From VXYL01 sp965203685 (lineage in GTDB: Bacteria > Pseudomonadota > Gammaproteobacteria > Pseudomonadales > Azotimanducaceae), in NCBI GenBank assembly GCA_965203685.1, contig OZ241908.1, forward strand, positions 2,914,001 through 2,978,000: a stretch of DNA of 64,000 nt, written 5' to 3'. The notes below the pieces were generated by a model. That model saw only the letters and a list, made by a program, of their open reading frames with translations. It searched no databases and had not been told where the DNA came from. Below are positions 1-8,148 of the stretch, one piece after another; the first letter of the stretch is position 1, and the number at the start of each line of letters is the position of its first letter. The position numbers were made by a program, and so were the translations under genes.

Positions 1-870
1 ACTCGAACGCACTTCCACCTCTCCCTCGACGACTGCGACGCGCGTGCCCTTGGTGCCGTGGCTGAGGCCGAACACCGTCCCCTTGACCGCCACGACCACA
101 TCGTCCGTTGCCACTTCGAGCGTATCGTCGCCCTGGGCTGCGGCCTGCACGATGACGCGACCCCGATCCACGTGCACGCGGTTGCCCAAACGCTGTCGTC
201 GCAACCGCAACTGGGTGCGCGCCTCGATCTCCAGGATCGAACCGTCGTCCAACGCAAGCCAAGTCGAGCCCCGCTTCCCGGTGCGCAGCACCTCGCCACC
301 GGACACCCAGTCGCCTGCGGATAGCCGGCTCAAGCCGGTATCGACAACGCGGTAGAGAGCGCCTGCAGATGTGTCCACCCGCGCGAGCCGGGTCTGGTCG
401 GCAACGGGCACGACCGGGTACAAGAGTGCGAAGCCGGCGGCCACGACCACGGCCGCGGCAGCAGCCCAAGGCCAGACGCCACGATTGCGGTGCGGGACCA
501 GGCTCTTTGTTGCGAGGGGCAAGCCCCTCGCGCTCCCCGGCTGAGGGCTCTTCCTTGCGAGGGGCAAGCCCCTCGCGCTCCCCGGCTGAGGGCTCCCCAC
601 TTGCGCGGGACCGTGCGCGTCACGCAACGCGCGGCGCAAGGGCACGGAACGGGTCAACTCCTCCTCGAAGAGCAGGCGCCGGTCAGCACCGAGCGTCCCG
701 GCCCGATAGTCGGGTATCAGCGCAACGAAGTCGTCGATCACGCCCGAGTCGCCCTTTAGTGCGCTCGCCACCCGGCGCAGCGCGGTCGTCTCAGCCCGGG
801 GGTCGGGCACGTCGTCGCGCACGGCGTGCAACGCCTGGTCGAGCAGCCGGTCGTCGTTGGTTTCGTTCAT
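1..870 (-). CDS. FecR-domain membrane regulator (3' end outside window)
   Basis: The frame is open from an ATG at 868-870 to the left edge, giving 290 residues with no stop. Residues 1-90 are a soluble, presumably cytoplasmic part. Residues 93-122 are two tandem 15-residue repeats (SPQPGSARGLPLA plus RK or TK), encoded by a palindromic DNA element. A single membrane helix spans about 132-154, and a FecR-type beta domain follows (VKGTVFGLS, then VAVVEGEVEV near residue 280). The gene starts 16 bases after the stop of the ECF sigma gene, so the two are almost certainly co-transcribed. By analogy with FecI/FecR this protein would control the sigma factor across the inner membrane; that role is inferred. 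No zinc-finger anti-sigma motif is visible in the N-terminal part. Confidence 0.8.
   Translation of the reverse strand, partial: MNETNDDRLLDQALHAVRDDVPDPRAETTALRRVASALKGDSGVIDDFVALIPDYRAGTLGADRRLLFEEELTRSVPLRRALRDAHGPAQVGSPQPGSARGLPLARKSPQPGSARGLPLATKSLVPHRNRGVWPWAAAAAVVVAAGFALLYPVVPVADQTRLARVDTSAGALYRVVDTGLSRLSAGDWVSGGEVLRTGKRGSTWLALDDGSILEIEARTQLRLRRQRLGNRVHVDRGRVIVQAAAQGDDTLEVATDDVVVAVKGTVFGLSHGTKGTRVAVVEGEVEVRSS
511..595 (+). repeat. Two tandem copies of palindromic element family 1
   Basis: Two identical 40-base copies lie at 511-550 and 556-595, a period of 45 bases. Each holds the perfect inverted repeat GCGAGGGGC / GCCCCTCGC with a two-base AA loop, followed by a conserved tail (GCTCCCCGGCTGAGGGCTC). 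Both lie inside the fecR-like gene without shifting its frame. They encode the repeated peptide PQPGSARGLPLA immediately before the membrane helix. Related copies occur at 8898, 48834, 50396 and 62130. Confidence 0.9.
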
Positions 871-886
871 TGCCTCCTCCCTCCGA

Positions 887-1468
887 TCACTGATCGGCCC
901 GGTCACCTTGCTCGGCGTGCGGGGTCCCGACGAGTGCTCCGCGCAAGCGTTCGCGCGCCCGGTGCAGCGTCACCGCAACGGTGGACGCCGACGTGCCTAG
1001 CAACTCGGCGATTTCGACGTTGCTCAACTCCTCGAAGTAGCGCAGCGCAACCATCTCCGCCCAGTTCGGCGCAAGCGTCGACAGGGCTGCCCGCAAGCGG
1101 TCGCGCAACTGCTCCTGCCATACGCTTTGCGCAGCCCCGGGGGCGTCGGTATCCGCCACTTCGCCAACGGCCTCCGTGTCCGATTCCAGTCCCGCGCGTC
1201 GGCGTCGCAACACGTCGAGGGCGCCGTTGACGGCAGAGCGCGCAAGGTAGGAGCCGGGCGCTCGACCGAAGTAGCCGCCCGGCGCGTCTCGTTCTTTCTC
1301 CCGTCGCAGTGCATTCAGGAACACCGTCTGCAGCACGTCCTCGGCATCCTCGACATTGCCGGTGATCCGGTAGGCCGTGCGAAACACCTGGCGCCCATGC
1401 TGCTCGAACGCGGCTGCCACCGAAGCGTCGGTGGCGCCGTTTGCGCACGCAGGGTCGGTCATGTCCAT
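887..1468 (-). CDS. RNA polymerase sigma factor, ECF subfamily
   Basis: A 193-residue sigma-70-like protein. Region 2 (about residues 22-90) contains FRTAYRITGNVEDAEDVLQ. Region 4 (about 125-180) contains the helix-turn-helix LSNVEIAELLGTSASTVAVT followed by LHRARERLR. There is no region 1 or 3, which is the ECF arrangement. It precedes the FecR-like gene by 16 bases, so the pair probably works as a signal-responsive regulator. The start could be the first ATG (1468) or the third codon, also ATG (1462); no strong ribosome site decides between them. Target genes cannot be read from the sequence. Confidence 0.9.
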   Translation of the reverse strand: MDMTDPACANGATDASVAAAFEQHGRQVFRTAYRITGNVEDAEDVLQTVFLNALRREKERDAPGGYFGRAPGSYLARSAVNGALDVLRRRRAGLESDTEAVGEVADTDAPGAAQSVWQEQLRDRLRAALSTLAPNWAEMVALRYFEELSNVEIAELLGTSASTVAVTLHRARERLRGALVGTPHAEQGDRADQ

Positions 1469-1540
1469 CGTGGAGTCGGGGCCGTTTGCCTCAAGGACGC
1501 TGCCAGACCGGCGTTCATTAACCCGCTGGCCTTGCGTGGT

Positions 1541-3016
1541 TCAGTTGATACTGCCCGTGCGGCGCACGTAGGCACGGTAGCTCGCCAGCTTGTCCAGGTC
1601 GGCACGAGCCCGGAGCGGTGCCAAGTAGTCGCCGATCAAGGCGTCGATCGTCCCCTGGTGCGTCGGGTCCGTCACCAAGTTGCGCCTCTCCTCTGGATCG
1701 TCACAGAGGTCGAAGAACTGGTAGCGCTCGTGGTCCTCGAAGCGGACCACTAGCTTGTAGCGGTGCGTTCGCAACATCACCTGGCCAAACAGTTCGCTTA
1801 TGACCACTTCCTTGCTTGGCTCAGCGGTCACCCCGGATTCGACCGCCGTGCGCCAGGAGCGACCGAGGCCCGGCGGCAGTGGCTCGGCACCCGCGACATC
1901 CACCAACGTCACGGGAATGTCGATCTGCTCGGCCAGGTCGTGAACGACGCGCCCGCCGTCGCCGGCAGGCGCGCGCATGATGCAGGGCACATGGACCGCG
2001 CCCTCGTAGAACGCGGCCTTGCCCCAAAGACCGTGGTCGCCGAGCAGTTCGCCATGGTCCGAGTTGAACACGATCCAAGTCCGCGCCAGCGAATCCGACT
2101 CCTCCAAGGCGGCCAGCAGTTGGCCGATCCAGTGGTCGATCAAGCTGACATTGGCGTAGTAGTTCGCGCGCCAGCGCTGGCGCTGTTCGGTGCTAGCCGC
2201 AGCTAGCGTCGGAGCGCGCTCGAGGCGGGCCTGGATCAACCGGGGCGTCGGCGGGGCGGGCAACGCCGCAATGCCCGGATCGAGTTCCACGGGACGATAG
2301 CGGTCCCGCCAGACGGTCGGCGCGTCGTACGGGTCGTGGGGGCCGGTGAACTGCACCTGCAAGTAGAACGGCTGCCGTTCGCCCTCTTGGGCATGGTCGC
2401 GGAGCCACTCGGCGGCGCGACGGCCAATGAAACTGTCGATGTCCTCGCCGTCCGGGACGGGCGCAGGCGGCTGGTCCCACGGCTTGACGTCGCCATCGCG
2501 CATCTGGGCCACCCAAGCGTGCATGTACGCCTGGTGACCGGCAAGCCAGCCGCGCGACTCGAGGTAGTCGGTGTATGCGCAGCCCATGAAGCGCGTACCG
2601 ATCGGGTCATTGACCTCGACACGATCGTCGAAGCCCCAGGCGGCGAGGTTGTGGTCCATTTCGCGGGCATGCATGCCGGCCCGCCCGCCCGGCCCGACGC
2701 GCCACAGGTGCGTCTTTCCAAAAACCGCCGTGCGGTAACCCGCATCGCGGATGTTGCGGACATGGCTCGGCCCGTTTTCGTCCGCCCCGATGGCATTGCT
2801 CCAAACGCCGTGTTCGCGAGGCAAACGGCCTGTCATCAGCGAGGCTCTCGCCGGCACGCACAGCGGGGAGTTGGACATGCAACGCGCGAATACCACGCCC
2901 TCACGCGCGAGGCGGTCGATGTTCGGGGCGAGGACCGGCGCGCCGGGGAAGCCCACCGCGTCGCCGCGCAGTTGATCGGTAAAGACCAGGATGATGTTGG
3001 GTCGTTCGAGCGTCAT
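1541..3016 (-). CDS. Type I sulfatase (formylglycine-dependent)
   Basis: A 491-residue alkaline-phosphatase-fold hydrolase. The N-terminus NIILVFTDQLRGD supplies the first metal-binding Asp. C53-V-P-A-R57 followed by ASLMTG is the CxPxR signature in which Cys is oxidised to formylglycine. The second metal site is SDHGELLGDHG, with a catalytic-type Lys shortly after (GLWGKAAFYEG). The family removes sulfate esters from polysaccharides, choline or other organic sulfates; the substrate cannot be read from the sequence. No signal peptide is visible, so a cytoplasmic location is likely. It ends 72 bases before the ECF sigma gene on the same strand and starts 33 bases after the MerR gene, so it may be read from the upstream operon. 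Confidence 0.9.
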   Translation of the reverse strand: MTLERPNIILVFTDQLRGDAVGFPGAPVLAPNIDRLAREGVVFARCMSNSPLCVPARASLMTGRLPREHGVWSNAIGADENGPSHVRNIRDAGYRTAVFGKTHLWRVGPGGRAGMHAREMDHNLAAWGFDDRVEVNDPIGTRFMGCAYTDYLESRGWLAGHQAYMHAWVAQMRDGDVKPWDQPPAPVPDGEDIDSFIGRRAAEWLRDHAQEGERQPFYLQVQFTGPHDPYDAPTVWRDRYRPVELDPGIAALPAPPTPRLIQARLERAPTLAAASTEQRQRWRANYYANVSLIDHWIGQLLAALEESDSLARTWIVFNSDHGELLGDHGLWGKAAFYEGAVHVPCIMRAPAGDGGRVVHDLAEQIDIPVTLVDVAGAEPLPPGLGRSWRTAVESGVTAEPSKEVVISELFGQVMLRTHRYKLVVRFEDHERYQFFDLCDDPEERRNLVTDPTHQGTIDALIGDYLAPLRARADLDKLASYRAYVRRTGSIN

Positions 3017-3049
3017 TGCCAGCGAATCGCGTCCGACTCGAAGCGCAGG

Positions 3050-3415
3050 TCAGCCGTTCAGGGCCCGCCGCAAGTCCTCGAGTTCCGCGATCAGTTGGCG
3101 CACCACGAGTCGCGACTGGGCTTGCTCGGCAGCACCTTGCTTGCCGGCCAAGCGTTGTCGGGCGCCATCGATGGTGAATCCCTGATCGTAGAGCAGTTCG
3201 CGGATCCGGCGGACCATGATCACGTCGCGGGGCTGGTAGTAGCGTCGGTTGCCACGCCGCTTGACCGGATGCAGTTGCTTGAACTCGCGTTCCCAGTAGC
3301 GCAGCACATGGGGTTTGACGGCACAGAGTTCGCTGACCTCGCCGATCGCGAAATAACGCTTCGCCGGGATCGGCGGCAACTGTTCTCCCCTCGGCATGGA
3401 CGGGCGGTCACTCAT
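3050..3415 (-). CDS. MerR-family transcriptional regulator
   Basis: A 121-residue protein with an N-terminal MerR winged helix-turn-helix (residues about 20-88: RYFAIGEVSELCAVKPHVLRYWE, then RRYYQPRDVIMVRRIRELL). A helical C-terminal segment probably dimerises. No ligand-binding cysteines are visible. It lies 23 bases downstream of ihfA. A short MerR protein right after ihfA is a widely conserved arrangement in gammaproteobacteria, and its effector and targets are not known. Confidence 0.9.
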   Translation of the reverse strand: MSDRPSMPRGEQLPPIPAKRYFAIGEVSELCAVKPHVLRYWEREFKQLHPVKRRGNRRYYQPRDVIMVRRIRELLYDQGFTIDGARQRLAGKQGAAEQAQSRLVVRQLIAELEDLRRALNG

Positions 3416-3438
3416 CGACTCGCCGCAAGAGAGTGCGC

Positions 3439-3780
3439 TTACTCGGATTCGTCGCGTGGGACGTAGCCCACGACGCGCGCGCGCAGCTTTTGGCCTGGGC
3501 GGAAGGTCACAACCCGCCGCGCGGTGACCGTCTTGGCCTCGCCGGTACGCGGATTGCGACCGGGGCGTTCCTTCTTGTCGCGCAGATCGAAGTTCCCGAA
3601 TCCCGAGAGTTTCACGGGTTCGTTGGCGGCAAGCGAGGCGCGTACTTCCTCGAAGAAGGACGCGACGATCTCTTTCGCCTCCCGCCTGTTGAATCCGTGA
3701 ACCTCGACCAGCCTTTCAGCCAGCCGCGCCTTGCTCAATGCCCCCAAAACCCAACCCACTCCGGTGAAGGCGCGTCGCAT
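3439..3780 (-). CDS. ihfA: Integration host factor subunit alpha
   Basis: HU/IHF fold DNA-bending protein, 113 residues from the ATG at 3780. The core matches IHF-alpha closely: VKLSGFGNFDLRDKKERPGRNPRTG, then TARRVVTFRPGQKL. The Pro in RPGRNP is the intercalating residue at the tip of the DNA-binding arm. The conserved family N-terminus corresponds to ALSKARLAERL, so the first 11-13 residues are probably extra. TTG codons at 3747 or 3738 would give a more usual N-terminus. It follows pheT by 42 bases, as in E. coli. IHF acts as an alpha/beta heterodimer; the beta gene is not in this window. Confidence 0.93.
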   Translation of the reverse strand: MRRAFTGVGWVLGALSKARLAERLVEVHGFNRREAKEIVASFFEEVRASLAANEPVKLSGFGNFDLRDKKERPGRNPRTGEAKTVTARRVVTFRPGQKLRARVVGYVPRDESE

Positions 3781-3822
3781 AAGGGCGACGCGGATGGAGA
3801 CGCTGCCGGGAGTGTGGCCGAC

Positions 3823-6240
3823 CTACCGCAACTGCGCACCAAGTCGGGACTTCAGGTCGGCCAACGCGTCATCCACTTTCTGGTTAATCTCCGCCTCTGC
3901 AAGAGTGCGCGAACGGTGCTGGAAGGTCAAGCTGATGCCGACGCTTTTTCGTCCTGATTCAATACCTTCGCCGGTGTAGAGGTCGAAGACGGCGAACCCC
4001 GTCAGAAGTTCGCCGACGCGTTCCCGCACGAGGGCCTCGATCTCGCTCGCCCGCACGGTGTCGCCGACAACCAGCGCCAAATCGCGACGAACGGTCGGTT
4101 GCCGCGACAAACCGGCGAAAACGCGCCGCTCCCTAGCGGCTAGCGCCTTAAGGTCAAGCTCGAAGCAGAACACGTTGCGCGGCACATCCAGCGTCGCCGC
4201 GACCTCTGGATGCAGTCGTCCGAGCCGCCCAACCGTTTCGCCATCGATGCACACCTCTGCGGCCTGGCCAGGGTGCAACGCCGGATCCTGCGTGGCGTGG
4301 AAGTCTGCCGACCGGCCGCCGAGGGCCAGCAGGCGCTCGACATCGCCCTTCACGTCGAAGAAGTCCGCATCGACGGATTCATGAGCCCAGTTCTGCTCGT
4401 GCCGGGGGCCAGACAGGATTCCGCCACACTTGAGATCCTGCTGGAGTTCTTCGCCTACCACGCGGAAGCACTGCCCGACCTCGAACAACCGCACGCGTTC
4501 CGCCTGTCGGGCCAGGTTCCGTCGCAAGGCGCCCACCAAGCCGGGGAGAAGGCTCGTCCTCATCACGGCATGCTCGCTCGACACCGGGTTCTTGACGCGG
4601 ATCGGGTCGACCGACGGTTCCAGGACATCTGCGAGTTTCTGGTCGACGAAACTGTAGGTGATCGCCTCCGCGTAGCCGAGGTCGGCAAGCACGTCGGCGA
4701 AACGCGCAGCAGGAGCAACGGCCAAGTCGGGCTGGCCGAGCGGCAGCCCGCCGGTGGGTACGCGACTCGCGACGGCGTTGTAGCCGTGGATTCTGAGCAC
4801 CTCTTCGACCAAGTCCTCTTCGCGTTCGATGTCGAACCGATGGCTCGGCGTGGTGACCGTCCACACGACGTCGTCGCCGTTGCCGCTTGTCGCCGGGCTC
4901 AGTTCGAGACGATCAAGGATGTCGCCGACTTCGGCCGCTGGGATTTGCTCGCCGACCAAGTGGTCCAACCGTCGCTTGCGCAGACGGACGACCTTGGCGC
5001 GTGGCAGATGGGACGGGCTGGTCGCCTCGACGACCGGCCCCGCTTGCCCGCCGACCAGATCAAGCAGAAGACCCGTTGCACGTTCCATGGCCTCGGCTTG
5101 AAGGTCGGAATCCACGCCCCGCTCGTAGCGGTGGGCGGCGTCCGTTTGCAGACCGAACCGACGCGCCGTCGCTGCGACGCAAAGCGGGTCGAAGTATGCG
5201 CACTCGAGAAAGACGTCGCGTGTCGCGGGTCCGATGCCGCTGCGGTTGCCGCCCATGACCCCGGCGATGGCGACCGGCCCATCCGCGTCTGTGATCAAAA
5301 GCGGGCGCCCGCTGCCGCCCTCCCCGTCGCCGACGGCAACTTCCCGGTCGTCGAGGAGCGTCAACGACTCGCCCGGATGCGCATCGCGCACGACGATGCC
5401 GCCACGTAGGCGACCGAGATCGAACGCATGCATCGGTTGCCCGAGTTCGAGGAGCACGTAATTGGTCACGTCCACGACCGGGTCGATCGAGCGCAGGCCC
5501 GATCGACGCAGCCGTTCGCGCAACCACCACGGTACCGGCCGTGTCACGTCGACCCCCGAGATCACGCGGCCAAGATAGCGAGGGCAACCGTCGAAGTTCT
5601 CGATGGCAACTGGGAATGCCGCATCCGTGGTCGTGGGAACCGGGGCATAGGTGGGTCGGGTAGCGGCCTGGCGCGTGAGCAAGGCGACCTCGCGTGCTAG
5701 GCCGCGAATGCTCAACGCATCGCCCCGGTTGGGCGTCAGGTCAAGGTCGATCGTCACATCGTCGAGGGACAACACCTCCGAGATGCTTCGCCCGGGCGCC
5801 AAAGCCTCAGGGCTCGCCGCGTAGCCGTCTTCCAAGTCCACGATACCGGCCGCGTCGTCACCGAGGCCGAGTTCCACTTCGCTGCACAGCATCCCGGACG
5901 ACTCGACACCGCGCAACGCCGCGCGTTTGATCGCGACCCCACCGGGCAATACCGCGCCAACACGCGCCAGGGCGCCCTTCATGCCCACGCGGACGTTGGG
6001 GGCGCCGCAGACGATCGTCAGCCGCGCAGCACCGTCGTAGACCTGGCACACCTTGAGCTTGTCAGCGTTCGGGTGCCTCTCCACCGCCTCGACGGTGGCC
6101 ACCACGACATCGGCTAGGTCTTCAGCGACCGGTTGGACGCCGTCGACCTCCAAACCCGCGTTCGTGAGTTTGTCGCACAACTCGACCGTTCCGAGGTCGA
6201 ACGGAACCCAGTCGTGCAGCCACTGTGCGCTGAACTTCAT
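3823..6240 (-). CDS. pheT: Phenylalanyl-tRNA synthetase beta subunit
   Basis: An 805-residue protein starting MKFSAQWLHDWV. Domains in order: an EMAP-like tRNA-binding fold (about 40-150, with VERHPNADKLKVCQV), B3/B4 editing region (about 210-400), B5 DNA-binding-like fold, the catalytic-like core (RVKNPVSSEHAVMRTSLLPGL), and a C-terminal anticodon-binding domain (about 710-805, QPTVRRDLALVV). It pairs with PheS in an alpha2-beta2 enzyme that charges tRNA-Phe. Its ATG overlaps the pheS stop codon in an ATGA arrangement, indicating translational coupling. Length is close to the usual 795 residues. Confidence 0.97.
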   Translation of the reverse strand: MKFSAQWLHDWVPFDLGTVELCDKLTNAGLEVDGVQPVAEDLADVVVATVEAVERHPNADKLKVCQVYDGAARLTIVCGAPNVRVGMKGALARVGAVLPGGVAIKRAALRGVESSGMLCSEVELGLGDDAAGIVDLEDGYAASPEALAPGRSISEVLSLDDVTIDLDLTPNRGDALSIRGLAREVALLTRQAATRPTYAPVPTTTDAAFPVAIENFDGCPRYLGRVISGVDVTRPVPWWLRERLRRSGLRSIDPVVDVTNYVLLELGQPMHAFDLGRLRGGIVVRDAHPGESLTLLDDREVAVGDGEGGSGRPLLITDADGPVAIAGVMGGNRSGIGPATRDVFLECAYFDPLCVAATARRFGLQTDAAHRYERGVDSDLQAEAMERATGLLLDLVGGQAGPVVEATSPSHLPRAKVVRLRKRRLDHLVGEQIPAAEVGDILDRLELSPATSGNGDDVVWTVTTPSHRFDIEREEDLVEEVLRIHGYNAVASRVPTGGLPLGQPDLAVAPAARFADVLADLGYAEAITYSFVDQKLADVLEPSVDPIRVKNPVSSEHAVMRTSLLPGLVGALRRNLARQAERVRLFEVGQCFRVVGEELQQDLKCGGILSGPRHEQNWAHESVDADFFDVKGDVERLLALGGRSADFHATQDPALHPGQAAEVCIDGETVGRLGRLHPEVAATLDVPRNVFCFELDLKALAARERRVFAGLSRQPTVRRDLALVVGDTVRASEIEALVRERVGELLTGFAVFDLYTGEGIESGRKSVGISLTFQHRSRTLAEAEINQKVDDALADLKSRLGAQLR

Positions 6241-7253
6241 GCGAACTGCTCGAGGAACCGCAGTTCGTTGTCGAACAAAAGGCGCATGTCGTCGATCTCG
6301 TAGAGCAGCGCGGCGAGCCTGTCGGCACCGAACCCGAACGCGAAGCCGGTGTATCGCTCCGTGTCTACGCCTAAGTTGGCCAACACGTTGGGATGCACCA
6401 TGCCGCAGCCCATGACTTCCGACCAGCCGGTGTACCCACACGAGCGGCAGCCCACACCCTGGCAGTGCACGCACTGCACATCCACTTCGGCGGACGGCTC
6501 CGTGAACGGGAAATAGGACGGTCGAAAGCGCACGCCGATCTCCTTCTCGAAGAACCGGTGGACGAAATCCACGACAGTCCCCTTGAGATCCGCGAACGCG
6601 ATGCCCTCGGCGACGACCAGTCCCTCCACTTGGTGAAACATCGGGCTGTGGCTCGCGTCCACGTCGTCCTTTCGATAGACGCGTCCCGGGCAGATGATGC
6701 GCAGAGGTGGCTGGCGCTGTTCCATGACCCGGATCTGTGCCGGCGACGTGTGTGTGCGCAACAGCAGGCCGTTGTCGAGGTAGACGGTGTCGTGCATCGC
6801 CCGTGCCGGGTGGTGCGCCGGGATATTCAGTGCCTCGAAGTTGTGGTAGTCGTCCTCGATCTCGGGCCCGGAGACGACGTCGTAGCCAGCGACAACGAAG
6901 ATCTGTTCGATCCGCCGCAGGGTCTGGGTGATCGGATGCAGCGAGCCCCCGCGGCCGCCGCGGCCCGGCAAGGTGACATCGACGGCCTCGCTCGCGAGTT
7001 CGCGTCGAAGCTGCTCTTCCCCCAGCGCATTCCGGCGAGCCTCGATGGCCGCCTGCACGCGGCTTTTGGCCGTGTTGATGCGCGCGCCCGCAGCAGGACG
7101 TTCCTCCGGCGTCAACCGGCCGAGGCCCTTGAGCAGCGCCGTCACCTCGCCCTTGCGTCCGAGGAAGCGCACGCGGACCTCGTCCAAGGCTTGCTCGTCG
7201 GCAGCCGCCGCCGCAGCCTCCAAGGCCGCGGTTTCGATCTGTTCTGCATCCAT
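6237..7253 (-). CDS. pheS: Phenylalanyl-tRNA synthetase alpha subunit
   Basis: Catalytic subunit, 338 residues from the ATG at 7253 (MDAEQIETAALEA). An N-terminal coiled-coil (about 1-90) contacts tRNA. The class II catalytic domain follows, with motif 2 (PMFHQVEGL) and motif 3 (GFGFGADRLAALLY). A cysteine-rich strand CVHCQGVGCRSCG lies between them, as in some bacterial PheS proteins. It is coupled to pheT by an ATGA overlap. The open frame continues upstream of the chosen start, but that extension overlaps a palindromic repeat and shows no family similarity. Confidence 0.97.
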   Translation of the reverse strand: MDAEQIETAALEAAAAAADEQALDEVRVRFLGRKGEVTALLKGLGRLTPEERPAAGARINTAKSRVQAAIEARRNALGEEQLRRELASEAVDVTLPGRGGRGGSLHPITQTLRRIEQIFVVAGYDVVSGPEIEDDYHNFEALNIPAHHPARAMHDTVYLDNGLLLRTHTSPAQIRVMEQRQPPLRIICPGRVYRKDDVDASHSPMFHQVEGLVVAEGIAFADLKGTVVDFVHRFFEKEIGVRFRPSYFPFTEPSAEVDVQCVHCQGVGCRSCGYTGWSEVMGCGMVHPNVLANLGVDTERYTGFAFGFGADRLAALLYEIDDMRLLFDNELRFLEQFA

Positions 7254-7326
7254 ATCGCTAGCGGGCTCCGCGCATCGAGGTGCGCGAGCGTCCGCGCCCA
7301 CAATGAGTCTGTGCGAGGCCGGAATG

Positions 7327-7363
7327 GCGGACGCGAACCGCAAGCGGTTCGGGGACGTCCGCG
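7327..7363. repeat. Nested palindrome, family 2 (full copy)
   Basis: Between rplT and pheS. Outer arms GCGGACG and CGTCCGC enclose an inner inverted repeat GAACCGC-AA-GCGGTTC followed by GGGGA. The same layout, with compensatory inner changes, recurs at 20789. Shorter copies without the inner hairpin lie at 21540, 36964 and 48764. It has no U-run, so it is not a clear terminator. Confidence 0.75.
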
Positions 7364-7369
7364 CACGCC

Positions 7370-7726
7370 CTACCCCAGAGCAGCCTTTGCCTGATCTGCC
7401 AAGGCCGCGAATGCCTCCTTCTCGTGCAACGCCAAGTCGGCGAGTACGCGACGGTCCACGTCGATCCCGGCCCGCTTAAGGCCCGCCACGAATCGGCTGT
7501 ACGACAAGCCGTTGTTCCGGGCCTCGGCGTTGATGCGCACGATCCACAGCGCCCGGAAGTCGCGCTTGCGCTGGCGGCGATCCCGGTAGGCATATTGGCC
7601 AGCCTTGATGACCGCCTGCTTGGCGACTTTGAACGACCGGCTGCGTGCACCGTAATAGCCCTTCGCCGCCTTGAGGACCTTCTTGCGGCGGGCGCGCGAC
7701 GCAACACTGTTCCTGGCTCTCGGCAT
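7370..7726 (-). CDS. rplT: 50S ribosomal protein L20
   Basis: Protein of 118 residues with the conserved basic N-terminus (MPRARNSVASRARRKKVLK) and the core GYYGARSRSFKVAKQAVIKAGQYAYRDRR. It binds 23S rRNA early in large-subunit assembly. In E. coli it also represses translation of its own rpmI-rplT message. A strong ribosome site (GGGGAGG) overlaps the end of rpmI, only five bases separate the two genes, and the order infC-rpmI-rplT is conserved. Confidence 0.98.
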   Translation of the reverse strand: MPRARNSVASRARRKKVLKAAKGYYGARSRSFKVAKQAVIKAGQYAYRDRRQRKRDFRALWIVRINAEARNNGLSYSRFVAGLKRAGIDVDRRVLADLALHEKEAFAALADQAKAALG

Positions 7727-7731
7727 GGCGC

Positions 7732-7932
7732 TTACCTCCCCTTCTTCGGGATCAAGCGCTTGACCGCCGGGACATCGGCCGGGGACACGCTATTGAACCC
7801 TTTAAGGCGACGTTTCCTCTTCGGGGACATCTTGGTGAGGATGTGGGCCTTGTTGGTGCGCTTGTGCTTGAAGCCGTTCCCAGTCCGGCGGAAGCGTTTT
7901 GCAGCCCCACGATTGGTTTTGAGCTTTGGCAT
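7732..7932 (-). CDS. rpmI: 50S ribosomal protein L35
   Basis: A 66-residue basic protein (MPKLKTNRGAAKRFRRTGNG, then HILTKMSPKRKRRL). The start at 7932 is set by family alignment and by GGAGA five bases upstream. It lies between infC and rplT as expected. The 216-base gap to infC is by far the longest in this operon and holds two hairpins, which suits leader-mediated control. Confidence 0.97.
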   Translation of the reverse strand: MPKLKTNRGAAKRFRRTGNGFKHKRTNKAHILTKMSPKRKRRLKGFNSVSPADVPAVKRLIPKKGR

Positions 7933-8148
7933 GAATTTCTCCGTTGTCTTGGACGTCTTGGACGTCGTTTTTGGCGAATAGCCGCGGTTCAGCCAGCCGG
8001 CAGCTACCCGTTTCACCCGTCTCGTATGCGGGTTTGTATGTGTGGGACGTCTACAGAACCCGATCTCGGCCGCACCTGGGGCCGCAGTCGCTTCAACCTT
8101 TGGAGAATTCGCGCAGCGAATTCTCCGGGCGACCGCGAAGCGGTCGCG
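7933..8148 (-). promoter_or_regulatory. rpmI leader region with two tandem hairpins
   Basis: The infC-rpmI gap holds two perfect inverted repeats. One has 11-base arms (GGAGAATTCGC / GCGAATTCTCC, three-base loop) at 8102-8126. The other has 8-base arms (GCGACCGC / GCGGTCGC, GAA loop) at 8129-8147. The second directly abuts the infC stop codon. In E. coli the equivalent leader carries the L20 operator; that this leader does so is inference. No U-tract follows either hairpin, so simple termination is unlikely. A tandem nine-base repeat (GTCTTGGAC twice) lies at 7946-7963. Confidence 0.45.

Noticed and set aside
511..595. Possible CRISPR-like repeat-spacer array
   Set aside because: Only two copies, a five-base interval, and the repeats are in frame within a gene; no cas genes.
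2336..3466. Long open frame on the plus strand opposite the sulfatase and MerR genes
   Set aside because: Mirror frame produced by high-GC codon bias; its translation has no family motifs while the opposite strand encodes clear proteins.
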